Shown here piece after piece: positions 16,051-24,307 of a stretch of DNA of 26,222 bases. Origin of the DNA: a virus; IMG/VR virus record IMGVR_UViG_3300027708_000266, positions 1-26,222 of that record; one strand, written 5' to 3'. How positions within the stretch are numbered: position 1 is the first letter of the stretch; the number at the start of each line of letters is the position of its first letter. Below the pieces are notes generated by a model. The model made no database searches, was not told where the DNA came from, and saw only the letters and a program-made list of their open reading frames with translations. A program made the translations under genes and the position numbers.

Positions 16051-16051
16051 G

Positions 16052-16423
16052 TTATTTCACCAAAATTTCATAGTCGGAGTTACCACCGACTCGTGTTAAT
16101 CGGATTTTCTTAAATCCGATCCATGAATCCAAATTCAATATGGCGGTATCTCTAACGCTGATTTCATCGCCATAAGTTGTTCCATCGATAGACATTGCGA
16201 CGGTAAATTTGACCGACGATGTAAAGTTTTGGATATACCCGGAGCTGCCAACGCGTCCAAGGTCCGTATATACATCCAACACAACCGGTGTAGTGCCTGT
16301 ATCAACCGAACCCGAATAGAACTTATACGCCGCAGTGTTTCCGACAGCATTAATCGTTAACCCAATTGGCTTCCCGTAGGTATCTGACTGATTTCGAATA
16401 TTCTGCGACGTAATGTTGCTCAT
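16052..16423 (-). CDS. Hypothetical virion protein, 123 residues
   Basis: A soluble beta-rich protein starting MSNITSQNIRNQSDTYG, with VVLDVYTDLGRVGSSGYI and WIGFKKIRLTRVGG. No family is recognised. It is coupled by ATGA (16420-16423) to the small gene upstream and lies within the block between coat and head-tail adaptor. A structural role is inferred from position and composition. Confidence 0.6.
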   Translation of the reverse strand: MSNITSQNIRNQSDTYGKPIGLTINAVGNTAAYKFYSGSVDTGTTPVVLDVYTDLGRVGSSGYIQNFTSSVKFTVAMSIDGTTYGDEISVRDTAILNLDSWIGFKKIRLTRVGGNSDYEILVK

Positions 16424-16662
16424 ACGCCAGTTGCCTGCCAGGTACCTGTTTGATTTGCGGTGGTGGTAATGGTTACCGTCCCACCTGAGATCACGGAGAC
16501 GGTCGAAGGCGTTGACGTAGCAACGCTCACTGAAAACGTATCAACGATGGTCAGCCCCGTAGTGATGGCCCCGCCGGTATCACCGGCGGTACTCGCATAA
16601 GTCCCAAACACATGCTTTTTATTCCCGAAAACGTCATATTTCTTCGTATATGAGAATGCCAT
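16420..16662 (-). CDS. Small conserved-type phage structural protein, 80 residues
   Basis: Begins MAFSYTKKYDVFGNKKHVFG, then a Thr/Ser/Val-rich beta part (TVSVISGGTVTITTTANQTG). Short proteins with an N-terminal (M)AFxYTKK...FGNKKxxxGTY pattern occur next to capsid genes in many phages, as I recall, without an assigned function. It may be a minor decoration or head-completion protein. Its spacing to the upstream gene is 9 bases with no strong ribosome-binding site. Confidence 0.6.
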   Translation of the reverse strand: MAFSYTKKYDVFGNKKHVFGTYASTAGDTGGAITTGLTIVDTFSVSVATSTPSTVSVISGGTVTITTTANQTGTWQATGV

Positions 16663-16671
16663 TAACTTGGC

Positions 16672-17208
16672 CTAACTCGCACTTACTAAAGCGGTACGGT
16701 AGTCAGAGAATAAAATAACGCTTGCGGTTCCGGCACCGGACAAAGCGCCGACCTGGATAGCCACACTCTTTGCGCTGAAAGCAGTGGAACTAGATGTCCC
16801 ATCAACGATCAATGTGGTGCCGGCGTTCAGTAATTTGAGGTAATCGCCAGCGACGTGTGTCTCGTTGGCTAGTTTTGAAATACATTGACCAAAAATTTGA
16901 ACGAACCCATAGTATCCAGAAGTAAAGGCCACTTGAGGGATACAGACCGTCACCCCTGATGCAAGAGTTGCGGGAGCTGCCGTGACAAACTCGCTACCAC
17001 TCGTATTGATGCCAACAACCGTATAGGGCTGATATTGGGTCAGGGTTGTATGCGATTTAACATACATGAAACGTTTGATCGCATTTGGATTATCGGAATC
17101 CACCATATGGTAAACCATTCCCAACGGATACGCTGGGTTTTTTGCCGATGTAGGGACCGTTAAATCATTTTCATAAATTGAATTTGGACTATAAATTGGA
17201 AAACTCAT
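16672..17208 (-). CDS. Probable capsid-associated decoration protein, 178 residues
   Basis: Encoded directly after the coat gene. The protein has a beta-rich core (QYQPYTVVGINTSGSEFV, YYGFVQIFGQCISKLANET, GDYLKLLNAGTTLIVDG) that resembles phage head decoration and stabilisation proteins containing a barrel-like domain. AAAGGA lies 9 bases before ATG 17208, a strong site comparable with that of the coat gene, suggesting abundant synthesis. The assignment rests on fold-like pattern and place. Confidence 0.6.
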   Translation of the reverse strand: MSFPIYSPNSIYENDLTVPTSAKNPAYPLGMVYHMVDSDNPNAIKRFMYVKSHTTLTQYQPYTVVGINTSGSEFVTAAPATLASGVTVCIPQVAFTSGYYGFVQIFGQCISKLANETHVAGDYLKLLNAGTTLIVDGTSSSTAFSAKSVAIQVGALSGAGTASVILFSDYRTALVSAS

Positions 17209-17223
17209 TGTCTTCGTCCTTTC

Positions 17224-18204
17224 TTAAGAAGTTAGAGCGGTCGCGACGGCGTTTACTCGTCGGTTTTCGCAATACAGGTTTCCAACGTGATAAGTTGTCG
17301 CGACTGAAATTGGCTGATTCGGGATCGTTTGAACTGAATCGAGTGGCGATTTTTTTCCAGACCAGAATCCAAATCGGCATCCGAAGTGCATGGACGCAGA
17401 AGATAGGATGTAGAGGTAATTTGACGGTGAGTAGTAATCGATGACCCAAGGAATCCCATCCACTTCGATCCCTTTGAATCCAGACTTGACCATTTCCTCG
17501 GACATGAACCGTTGTTGAACTTGCAACTGGGTTTTGTACCGTGATTGAATGTTCGCTTTGGACAGCATCAAATCGATATCGTAAGAACTTACCAATTCGT
17601 TGTCGGCGGGCTGCTGATTAACGACTTCATAAAGTGAAGCGAGAAGGCCTGAAATAACGTCGTAGGAAACTACCGTATTGGTGCTGTCCACTTGAGGATA
17701 CCAAGTTGCATAATCGGTGTTATTGATACCGGCGTACGCAGTTCCTGAAGCTCCGAAAATATCGCCAAATCCGTTGATCGCCATGTTCGAAGTAGTTCCA
17801 GAGCCATAAAGGGCACTTGAAATTGTTCGGACCATAGTGGACTGGGAAACGTTTTTCTTGACTACAGCCAAATCCGCGATTGCGTTAGGACTGTTATCGG
17901 TTGCCGCAATGTCGTTTAGCGTCAAAACCGCGCTAGATACGAACTTTTTATAGGTCAACTGCCCGTATACCAATTCTTGGTTTGGGTTGTTTGAAATTAC
18001 GTCGGTCGATCCATCGATCCACCCTTGGGCGGCGTTATCAAGAATATTGACCGGGAATTGGAAGGTTAAGTTACCTCCATTAAAGGGCTTAGACCGTTTT
18101 TTAACGAGTTTGTTTAAAAGCGCATTTGACCGAGCTAGGGCGTCGGGGATGTCTTTCATCAACTCAGTTTGCGTTACCGCTAAAATATCATTGTTGACTG
18201 GCAT
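17224..18204 (-). CDS. Major capsid (coat) protein, HK97-fold type
   Basis: A 326-residue protein following the scaffold gene. The N-terminal helix is followed by FNGGNLTFQFPVNI, typical of the E-loop region in HK97-like coats. It continues with GQLTYKKFVSSAVLTLND, a helical spine region (AIADLAVVKKNVSQSTMVRT), YDIDLMLSK, GIEVDGIPWVIDYY and a C-terminal strand. Size, place between scaffold and decoration genes and a strong ribosome-binding site (AAAGGA, 8 bases) agree. No N-terminal prodomain is seen, consistent with a separate scaffold. Confidence 0.82.
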   Translation of the reverse strand: MPVNNDILAVTQTELMKDIPDALARSNALLNKLVKKRSKPFNGGNLTFQFPVNILDNAAQGWIDGSTDVISNNPNQELVYGQLTYKKFVSSAVLTLNDIAATDNSPNAIADLAVVKKNVSQSTMVRTISSALYGSGTTSNMAINGFGDIFGASGTAYAGINNTDYATWYPQVDSTNTVVSYDVISGLLASLYEVVNQQPADNELVSSYDIDLMLSKANIQSRYKTQLQVQQRFMSEEMVKSGFKGIEVDGIPWVIDYYSPSNYLYILSSASMHFGCRFGFWSGKKSPLDSVQTIPNQPISVATTYHVGNLYCENRRVNAVATALTS

Positions 18205-18218
18205 TTTTTATTCCTTTC

Positions 18219-19010
18219 TTACTTCGTGAGCATTCGGGCGATTTGATCTCGATACGATTCGGGCTTTGCATTGGGTTGACGGGACTGGGACGGCGCAATG
18301 GCCCGAGCTTTATTGCCTTGAATCGTTTTTGCTGTGTTCACCGAAGACTGTCGTTGTGCATTTTTTACAACGGCATCCATGGCAAATTTAGAGAAAATGG
18401 CCCCCATGTGTTGGGGTGGGATATTGTTGGTTTTGCAGTAGGTCAAAAACTCGCGTTGGTCATATTCGACCCCATACTTCTTGGAGATTGAATCAATCCC
18501 CGCCAATTCGGAGTGAATGACGTTCGTTTGCTTTTCCAACTCTTGCGCCCGCTCCATTTCCTGAAATTTTTTATCTACCGCATCAGCTCTTTCGAGTTTC
18601 GATATCATTTCAGGCGGAAGATCCCCATATTTAACTCGGCGTTGCTCGGCGGCTACCTTTTCCAGGTTCTCCATGAGGGCAGTCTGATAAGCCGGATTGG
18701 ATTCAAAAAACTCAACCAACTGCTTAACTTGAGAAAGGCTTCCGACTTCTCCTTCGAGTGTCGACAGCTTAGACTCGTAATCAGTAACCTTTTGCTTGTA
18801 CTCGCCATGTTCCTTTTGAAGCGTCGGGAGGCTTTTCTCGACATTAAGGAACGATCGATACATTGCATGGGGATCGCGGTTCCATTCCGTTTCAAATCGA
18901 GGATCTTGATCATAGGTTTGAGATTCCGTTTCTATAGCGGCATTGGGCTCGACCGATTGATCGATATCCATGTCTTCCGTAGCTGATTCTTGTTCGAATT
19001 CGTTTTCCAT
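18219..19010 (-). CDS. Scaffolding protein
   Basis: A 263-residue, strongly acidic, helical protein with a long coiled coil (LPTLQKEHGEYKQKVTDYES and onward, residues ~58-150). The C-terminus is short and basic (ARAIAPSQSRQP, then SYRDQIARMLTK), as in scaffolds whose C-terminal helices bind the coat. It is immediately upstream of the coat gene. AAGGA precedes ATG 19010 by 7 bases. There is no protease motif, so the scaffold is probably released intact as in P22. Confidence 0.75.
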   Translation of the reverse strand: MENEFEQESATEDMDIDQSVEPNAAIETESQTYDQDPRFETEWNRDPHAMYRSFLNVEKSLPTLQKEHGEYKQKVTDYESKLSTLEGEVGSLSQVKQLVEFFESNPAYQTALMENLEKVAAEQRRVKYGDLPPEMISKLERADAVDKKFQEMERAQELEKQTNVIHSELAGIDSISKKYGVEYDQREFLTYCKTNNIPPQHMGAIFSKFAMDAVVKNAQRQSSVNTAKTIQGNKARAIAPSQSRQPNAKPESYRDQIARMLTK

Positions 19011-19019
19011 GAGGTTCCT

Positions 19020-19307
19020 TTACTTGAAATTGACCTTGATCTTGGCGGAGGGTGCGCCTTTCGGGGCATTTATCGGCATAGACTCCGCGCCCATTGGCCC
19101 AGCATCATCTTGTGGTGCGCCAAGGCACTCATCGATCGACTTCATCGCGCCATTAACGTCCCCACTCGAAAGCATGGCCTTAATCTCGGAAAGCTTGCCT
19201 TTTAGGTAGTCGGCTTCGCCACCTTCGGACTCGCCGCCCATATCTGGGGCTGCGCCCATTCCGGGATCTTGTCCAAAATTGATTTTAATTTTTCCTTGGT
19301 CGTCCAC
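19020..19307 (-). CDS. Hypothetical acidic protein upstream of the scaffold gene, 95 residues
   Basis: I chose GTG 19307 because AGGAGG lies about 11 bases upstream (GGAG at 9) and this leaves only a 23-base overlap with the preceding gene. An open frame continues upstream but overlaps more and lacks such a site. The product is Gly/Met/Asp-rich and disordered at both ends (GMGAAPDMGGESEGG, GPMGAESMPINAPKGAP) around a short helical core (YLKGKLSEIKAMLSSGDVNG). It is bracketed by near-repeats, KIKINF at the N-terminus and KIKVNFK at the C-terminus. No function is recognised. Confidence 0.55.
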   Translation of the reverse strand: MDDQGKIKINFGQDPGMGAAPDMGGESEGGEADYLKGKLSEIKAMLSSGDVNGAMKSIDECLGAPQDDAGPMGAESMPINAPKGAPSAKIKVNFK

Positions 19308-19617
19308 GTTTAATTTCTCCTCCTGGTTCCTGCGAAACATCCTCAACCACTGGCGAAGAGACTTTGGGCTCTTCGGATTCTTCCAACTCATCGGGAGCCT
19401 CCACTATTTTCTGGAATACCGATGCGATTGGGTCTATTGCCTTCAGCTCCACAAAAATTCGATCCAAAAATTCCTCTTGGATCACAAAAAGTGCTCCAGC
19501 AAAACTGATCTTGTATTCAGTGAATTTTTTTCCCTGTCCGCCGGGGTAAACTCCGACGATTTCCGCAAAATCGGACTGATCCGTGTTGATCCTGAACTTA
19601 TTTCCTGCTGTATACAT
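19285..19617 (-). CDS. Hypothetical protein with basic GRPRK tail, 110 residues
   Basis: The N-terminal ~75 residues look like a small folded domain (FAEIVGVYPGGQGKKFTEYK). Residues ~72-102 are acidic (EAPDELEESEEPK), and the protein ends KRGRPRKN, an AT-hook-like basic motif. This charge split could mark a DNA-contacting or assembly role, but this is speculation. ATG 19617 has no obvious ribosome-binding site. Confidence 0.55.
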   Translation of the reverse strand: MYTAGNKFRINTDQSDFAEIVGVYPGGQGKKFTEYKISFAGALFVIQEEFLDRIFVELKAIDPIASVFQKIVEAPDELEESEEPKVSSPVVEDVSQEPGGEIKRGRPRKN

Positions 19618-19629
19618 GCAGGGTAAGCT

Positions 19630-19649
19630 AATCTACTTGTAAATAGATT
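19630..19649 (-). other. AT-rich inverted repeat in the portal-to-downstream gap
   Basis: AATCTA (19630-19635) and TAGATT (19644-19649) form a 6-base-pair stem with an 8-base loop in a 61-base gap. No U-tract follows on the minus strand. It may be a weak processing or attenuation hairpin, or chance. Confidence 0.3.
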
Positions 19650-19678
19650 TCATTTCGGCATTTTTCAGTGACGTTTAT

Positions 19679-21679
19679 TTATTGCGGTGGTGGAACCGGT
19701 AATGGCGGCGCGGATGGGTCTAATTCCGGCGGCAAAAGGCTGTTTTTTTGCAGAAGTTCTGCTTGCGCCGGTACCGGAAGGTCCGTATATGCCATGGTGA
19801 TCTTTTCGATCGGTGGCGTAGGCGGTGGAAGCTGACCCATTTCCTCCTGGTCTTTTTCCATACGGTCTAAAATCCCTCGAATATTGGGGAAATCGAGATT
19901 CTCGAGCAATATTTCGCGGGAAAGCATGGACGTTGGTGGCCCGAAGACGCCGGACTTATAAAGGTCCATGGTAAGGGCGGCGATTGCGCCGCGAGAGCGG
20001 GGGAGATTTCGCCCGGTACTGACTTCGCACTCGAATTCGGTAAGGGAAAGATCCCCCTTTATTTCTTTTACGACTTTTAGCGTCTGGTCGGGACCTTCGC
20101 CCTTTTGAAGCTGGAGTTGCTGGATATTCCCCTCTTGGCCGTCTTGGGGCGGCGTGAATGATAGGAAGTCTTTCCCGTTAGTCATTCGGATAATTCGGGG
20201 GATGTTGTAAAACTGTTGAGCCACCATGATCGCGTAGTTCGAGATATCGACCAGATATTGATAGTAGACCGCCTGGATCTCGCGGATGGACGTCATAGGG
20301 CTTTCATTGAGGCTATCTACCATCTTGGCGCTGCTGACATTTTCCTTAGACTGGCCGGAAATCATCATGTCGTTAACACGGCCAATTTCTTTCGCTTCAG
20401 CTTTCAACTGTGCGACCAGATCGGTGAGGTTGCGGATCTCGGAGAGTGTGTTGTTGGTCAAAATGATCGGTTGCCGGGCTGGCAAAACGCCAGTCTCTAC
20501 AATAGTGATTAGTTTATTCACGAACTCGTTTTCGCTGGTAATGCCAGCTAATTCGTCGATTAAAATCGTTGAAATGTACCCACCAACAAGAAGCTGAATG
20601 CGGCGGTAGGCGCGATTGATCCGGTCTTGAACCGGGATCAGCTTCTCAACGTCGCCTTGTCCCCAGATGTCATCGGTTGGATAAAGGTTTGCGGTAACAA
20701 TCGGTATTCCTGTTGGGATCTCAATAGGCTTGTCTTCAAAAATGAGGTTGTCCCCGGCGAATATGATGACCCGACCATAAGGGTAGCGAAATCCGATTCG
20801 TTCTTTTTCAGCGATTTCCGCCCCGCTATCCCCTTGGCCGGGAATAAACGTGGAATCATCCCGGAGGTAACATTCTAGAACCTCGACACTTTCGGACATA
20901 CTCACTAGGTTGGGATTATTCGAAATATAGACTTGGGCGGCGGAGACATCGTTTTTGTAGGTCACGACGTTATTGGACTGATCCATCATGTCGGACCCGC
21001 TTTTTTCGGCCTGAGTCTTCATGAGTTTATCGATATCTTCGATACGGTCGGGGTAGCGGCGTTTTAGGGTGATTGCGCTGTAACGGTTCTTTAAAATGAC
21101 ATAGTTACACTCGGCGATCGTCCGGGCGGCGGGATCAGGGAAAAAATTTTTAGGGTCGATCAAATCAATCTTGACCTCACCAATCCCCTGTAGCTGATCT
21201 TGGTCCCAGGAGACACGCCCAATCATGATGCCAAACATCTCAACGCTGCGGATCGACTCGCGTCCAAACTGCTCGAATTTGTTGACCCGTTTGATGTGAT
21301 CAAGAATATCGTTCATGACATCGGAAATCGCCTGGATCTGAGTAAGGGCATTGAGATCCGCCATGGCCCCAATAACGGCATTAACGGATGTGGTTATCTC
21401 TGAATCAAGAGTGAGGCTTGTTTTGGTCTCAACAATCGGATTGATAATGTTGTACGAGTCTTTTGTGCTGGCGGAACCCTGGACGCCATTGCCCTGGCTA
21501 TCCCCGTTTTTGTACCTCCCAAGATAATACTGGGCGCAGGTTTTTAATCGGTCCTTGGGTTGCTTCTCAGTAGCAATCGAGTAAAGTTTACGGCAATGCT
21601 CAACGAGGGCCTTATCATCGGTCTTTTGTTGATTCTTTGAATCTGGCTGATCCGATTGACCGGTTGGCATACCTAACAT
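19679..21679 (-). CDS. Portal protein, P22-like
   Basis: A 666-residue protein in the portal position between terminase and scaffold. It contains typical portal features: an early helical stretch, NPIVETKTSLTL, FGIMIGRVSWDQDQLQGIG, IDLIDPKNFFPDPAARTI, a long helical segment after WGQGDVEKLIPVQDRINRAY, and the wing-to-stem region RVNDMMISGQSKENVSSAK. The C-terminal ~60 residues are Pro-rich. Twelve copies would form the DNA-packaging vertex that docks the terminase. ATG 21679 is taken as start; ATG 21670 is possible. Neither has a ribosome-binding site at normal spacing, see the hairpin entry. Confidence 0.85.
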   Translation of the reverse strand: MLGMPTGQSDQPDSKNQQKTDDKALVEHCRKLYSIATEKQPKDRLKTCAQYYLGRYKNGDSQGNGVQGSASTKDSYNIINPIVETKTSLTLDSEITTSVNAVIGAMADLNALTQIQAISDVMNDILDHIKRVNKFEQFGRESIRSVEMFGIMIGRVSWDQDQLQGIGEVKIDLIDPKNFFPDPAARTIAECNYVILKNRYSAITLKRRYPDRIEDIDKLMKTQAEKSGSDMMDQSNNVVTYKNDVSAAQVYISNNPNLVSMSESVEVLECYLRDDSTFIPGQGDSGAEIAEKERIGFRYPYGRVIIFAGDNLIFEDKPIEIPTGIPIVTANLYPTDDIWGQGDVEKLIPVQDRINRAYRRIQLLVGGYISTILIDELAGITSENEFVNKLITIVETGVLPARQPIILTNNTLSEIRNLTDLVAQLKAEAKEIGRVNDMMISGQSKENVSSAKMVDSLNESPMTSIREIQAVYYQYLVDISNYAIMVAQQFYNIPRIIRMTNGKDFLSFTPPQDGQEGNIQQLQLQKGEGPDQTLKVVKEIKGDLSLTEFECEVSTGRNLPRSRGAIAALTMDLYKSGVFGPPTSMLSREILLENLDFPNIRGILDRMEKDQEEMGQLPPPTPPIEKITMAYTDLPVPAQAELLQKNSLLPPELDPSAPPLPVPPPQ

Positions 21680-21680
21680 T

Positions 21681-21707
21681 GGGGCTATTTAAGTGATCGC
21701 AAGCCCC
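21681..21707 (-). promoter_or_regulatory. GC-rich hairpin just upstream of the portal start
   Basis: GGGGCT (21681-21686) and AGCCCC (21702-21707) can form a 6-base-pair stem directly before ATG 21679 on the minus strand. No U-run follows, so it is unlikely to be a terminator. It may limit or couple portal translation. Confidence 0.35.
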
Positions 21708-21727
21708 CATTGTCATTTCTGTTTTTT

Positions 21728-22156
21728 TCACCAACGACCCTGACCAGTATGTGCAAGATATGCACCTACTGAATTGCGGACATTAATACGGAGGCGCTCG
21801 TCACTCTCTTTTTCAAGTCGAGCCCTATGATGATCCGCCTCCTGTGAAATCTCTTTTTCAGACGCCCAGATTTTCCCATTCTCACGGGCGTAGTTTTCAA
21901 GTTCCTTTCGAGAATGTACCACCTTCCCGCCACCAGGTAATCCCGGCTCAAAATATTCGTGCATGGGCGGAATAAAATTAAATGATCGTCCAGACGCCGT
22001 AACATTTTCCCGGTACACCCGAAGTCGATACCATTCCATGAGTGTCGGGCAGTTATAGCAGACAAGCTTATAATCCCCGCCAGCGGTAAAAAGTTCCTCG
22101 GTAGTCGCCCCACAACTGGGGCATTTAAAAAATACCAAATGCTGATGAGGTGCCAT
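21728..22156 (-). CDS. Zinc-ribbon protein between terminase and portal, 142 residues
   Basis: C12-P-S-C15 and C33-Y-N-C36 make a short zinc ribbon at the N-terminus. Residues ~55-80 are Pro/Gly-rich (FNFIPPMHEYFEPGLPGGGK). A charged helix follows (EISQEADHHRARLEKESDE). The combination, zinc ribbon plus helix, is common in small FmdB-like phage proteins encoded beside packaging genes. The function is unknown; nucleic-acid or terminase contact is a possibility. ATG 22156 overlaps the preceding stop by one base. Confidence 0.65.
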   Translation of the reverse strand: MAPHQHLVFFKCPSCGATTEELFTAGGDYKLVCYNCPTLMEWYRLRVYRENVTASGRSFNFIPPMHEYFEPGLPGGGKVVHSRKELENYARENGKIWASEKEISQEADHHRARLEKESDERLRINVRNSVGAYLAHTGQGRW

Positions 22157-22746
22157 TAGATTGCTACCCTTGACCTGATCGCCGTGACATAAAACTTCTT
22201 CAGCTTATCCCGAATGTGAATGTCCTTAATCCGGCCATGGGCGTAACTGTGAGCGGTTGTCGCCTCCACCTTAAACTCTTCCTGAATGTGTTTAAGCAAA
22301 AGCCCACTCTGGATATAAAGCTGCATAAGCTCCTCGTCAGTGATGTGGTCAATAAACTTCGACGTAAAATGAAAATCAAAGTCACTCGCCATCTTGGAAA
22401 TGCGATTCTCAATCTGGACCATACGCTGGTGTACCCGTGTCAACTCATTGAGTATCGTAACCGGAGACGTCTTTTTGTTTATTTGCTCAAATAATTCTTT
22501 ACTGGTTTCCACCTTTCTTTCAATGTTGGTCACAAGCTCCCCAAACTCAGCCCTCATAATCTTGGCGGCAGCAATGCCACCAATCGACTCCACATGTTCC
22601 TTGATGTTCTCTAAAAACGTAGCCTGGAAGTCATTAATTTTCTTCTCAGCCGATTCCTTCTCTGACTTCAATTCCCCTAGCAGGGACTCTACCGAAGCCC
22701 GTACCATCGTCTTAATTCTGATCTCGTCTTGAGGGCTAAAACTCAT
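22156..22746 (-). CDS. Coiled-coil protein with C-terminal helix-turn-helix-like domain
   Basis: A 196-residue protein starting MSFSPQDEIRIKT at ATG 22746, where ATGA overlaps the terminase stop. Residues ~15-110 are a long coiled coil (LKSEKESAEKKINDFQATF). The last ~60 residues (DEELMQLYIQSGLLLKHIQE, then TTAHSYAHGRIKDIHIRDKL) look like a small DNA-binding helical bundle. It may be the small terminase placed after the large one, or a separate packaging accessory. Known small terminases often combine a coil-forming oligomerisation part with a helix-turn-helix, which fits, though usually in the reverse order. Confidence 0.5.
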   Translation of the reverse strand: MSFSPQDEIRIKTMVRASVESLLGELKSEKESAEKKINDFQATFLENIKEHVESIGGIAAAKIMRAEFGELVTNIERKVETSKELFEQINKKTSPVTILNELTRVHQRMVQIENRISKMASDFDFHFTSKFIDHITDEELMQLYIQSGLLLKHIQEEFKVEATTAHSYAHGRIKDIHIRDKLKKFYVTAIRSRVAI

Positions 22747-24089
22747 CCTTGATTCTCCCATTCTTGCTTATTCGGCATGACCAACATTTTCTCTAATCGC
22801 TTACCTGATGTGTCTAGCTTCGGATCACTGCTTGTCAGGTCCTCTAAAAAACAAATCAGGTAGAGCATGGCGTCTATCGCGTGATTGTCCTTGTCTTGTG
22901 GCTTCTCATCGAGGTTCTTCTCGTCCCCCAGCCTCATTTTCTTCCAGTGGTAGTTCCGTATCTCCCGAATCAATTCGACGCAGTTCCGCGTGATAAACAG
23001 CCTCCCAGTCTTAAATAACCAATTAACGTGAGCGATGTTTCGAGTTTCGTCCTTGTTTGATTCGAGTAGCGGCACTCCCTCAGCTTCTAGGTCTTGCCAG
23101 ACGGATTTCCCATCACGGTCCGGTCGCTTCGTCGAGAAGTCGTATACCACGAGCTTTTTGCCGTGACGCTTGCTTGCGGTCGCTATCTGTTGAACTGATT
23201 GTTCTTTTTCGTACCATTCATCATAAATAATGACGTTGCCGTCAAAATCTTTCAACCCCCACACAAATGCCGCTGGGTTTCTGAATCCGTAATCCCCACC
23301 AATAGCGTCTCTCATGCCCATCTCAGGCACGAATGCGTCCACCACATGCTCAGAGTCTTTAAACGTCGAAAAGACCATAAGTTCATGAGAACCCCATTCC
23401 CCGAACATCTTTGAAGCGAGCTGAGACTCACTGTAGTTGGCTATCAGGTTAGGGATAAACTGCGGGTTGTACTTGTCTAAGAATGCCCTGTTATCAAGCG
23501 TTGAGACCTGGATATAGAAGATATTGGAAGGTAGCGGATTGTCGATATAGCGCGTCTTTGCCCAACACTGGGCAGGGTTACCTTCCGTTATTAAAATTTT
23601 CTTCTTTAACGTTGATTTACCACGCTGTCTTCCGAAAATTTCTTTGAATAGGGCCTCTGGTATCTGCTCCGCTTGGGATATCACGATGACGTCTATGTTG
23701 CCTCCTAGGATCTTCTCAGGCTGGTCAAAGGCCCTGAAGCGTATAAGTGAGCCGTTTGGGAAGTGCATTTCTTTGGGCTGGATCTTGTGGACGTAGCCAT
23801 TGCCCCCAAATAGCTCGTTAAAGTCGGATATGATCGTGTCGTCTAGCTGAGTGTATGTTTCCCTGATTACGGTGATCTTGACGCCTTTGTACTGTTCGCA
23901 GATTTGGAATATGGCTAATAGTACGGTCATGGTCTTGCCGGAACCGTACCCTCCCCATATTGAGAATTCGTCATAGGGGCTGTCGAGATTTACTGTGCCA
24001 TCGTCATTAAAGATTGCTTCCCAAAACATGGTTAACTTTGGGTTTAATTCGACGTCAGAGACTTCAGGTTCCTGGTGTTCGGTAAGCGT
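22743..24089 (-). CDS. terL: Terminase large subunit, probably starting at ACG
   Basis: ATPase and nuclease motor that packages phage DNA. Counting from the first ATG (24029), Walker A is GGYGSGKT (26-33), the Walker B-like stretch is DVIVISQAE with catalytic Glu121 (Ser118 stands where Asp is common), and the RNase H-like nuclease has GGDYGF, YDEW and the final Asp of DNHAIDAMLYL. The frame stays open for 20 more codons upstream, encoding TEHQEPEVSDVELNPKLT, which resembles the N-terminal segment of terminases. The only plausible initiator is ACG 24089, 6 bases after AGGGG and 2 bases after the previous stop. Starting at ATG 24029 would leave a 62-base gap and no ribosome-binding site. Confidence 0.9.
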   Translation of the reverse strand, partial: TLTEHQEPEVSDVELNPKLTMFWEAIFNDDGTVNLDSPYDEFSIWGGYGSGKTMTVLLAIFQICEQYKGVKITVIRETYTQLDDTIISDFNELFGGNGYVHKIQPKEMHFPNGSLIRFRAFDQPEKILGGNIDVIVISQAEQIPEALFKEIFGRQRGKSTLKKKILITEGNPAQCWAKTRYIDNPLPSNIFYIQVSTLDNRAFLDKYNPQFIPNLIANYSESQLASKMFGEWGSHELMVFSTFKDSEHVVDAFVPEMGMRDAIGGDYGFRNPAAFVWGLKDFDGNVIIYDEWYEKEQSVQQIATASKRHGKKLVVYDFSTKRPDRDGKSVWQDLEAEGVPLLESNKDETRNIAHVNWLFKTGRLFITRNCVELIREIRNYHWKKMRLGDEKNLDEKPQDKDNHAIDAMLYLICFLEDLTSSDPKLDTSGKRLEKMLVMPNKQEWENQG

Positions 24090-24100
24090 ATTTAACCCCT
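24090..24100 (-). promoter_or_regulatory. Ribosome-binding site supporting the ACG start of the terminase gene
   Basis: On the minus strand, AGGGG (24100-24096) is followed by six bases and ACG (24089-24087). It overlaps the TAA stop (24092-24094) of the preceding gene, as at most junctions of this operon. Confidence 0.55.
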
Positions 24101-24307
24101 AGATAACCAATCGTTTTCTTGGTCTACCGCCTGGAATGGGTTGGTGGGCTGAGACGGTGTCTTGGGCTTTGTGAGACGTATTGCGGCGATAGGGTCTGCG
24201 TTGTTTCGCGAGAAGTGAGTTATCCGCATAATGAACATTACGACACCGCAGACGTATAGGGCGTTGACTGCGAGTAGTAGGACTGCGAGTAGTAGGGTTG
24301 TGATCAT
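24092..24307 (-). CDS. Small single-pass membrane protein, 71 residues
   Basis: Residues 1-28 are a hydrophobic segment (LLLAVLLLAVNALYVCGVVM). The rest is polar with a TKPKTPSQPTNPFQ linker and ends DWLSRG. ATG 24307 overlaps the upstream stop by ATGA, which distinguishes it from an overlapping frame in the same region that starts without coupling. The function is unknown; N-in or N-out orientation cannot be fixed from sequence. Confidence 0.6.
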   Translation of the reverse strand: MITTLLLAVLLLAVNALYVCGVVMFIMRITHFSRNNADPIAAIRLTKPKTPSQPTNPFQAVDQENDWLSRG

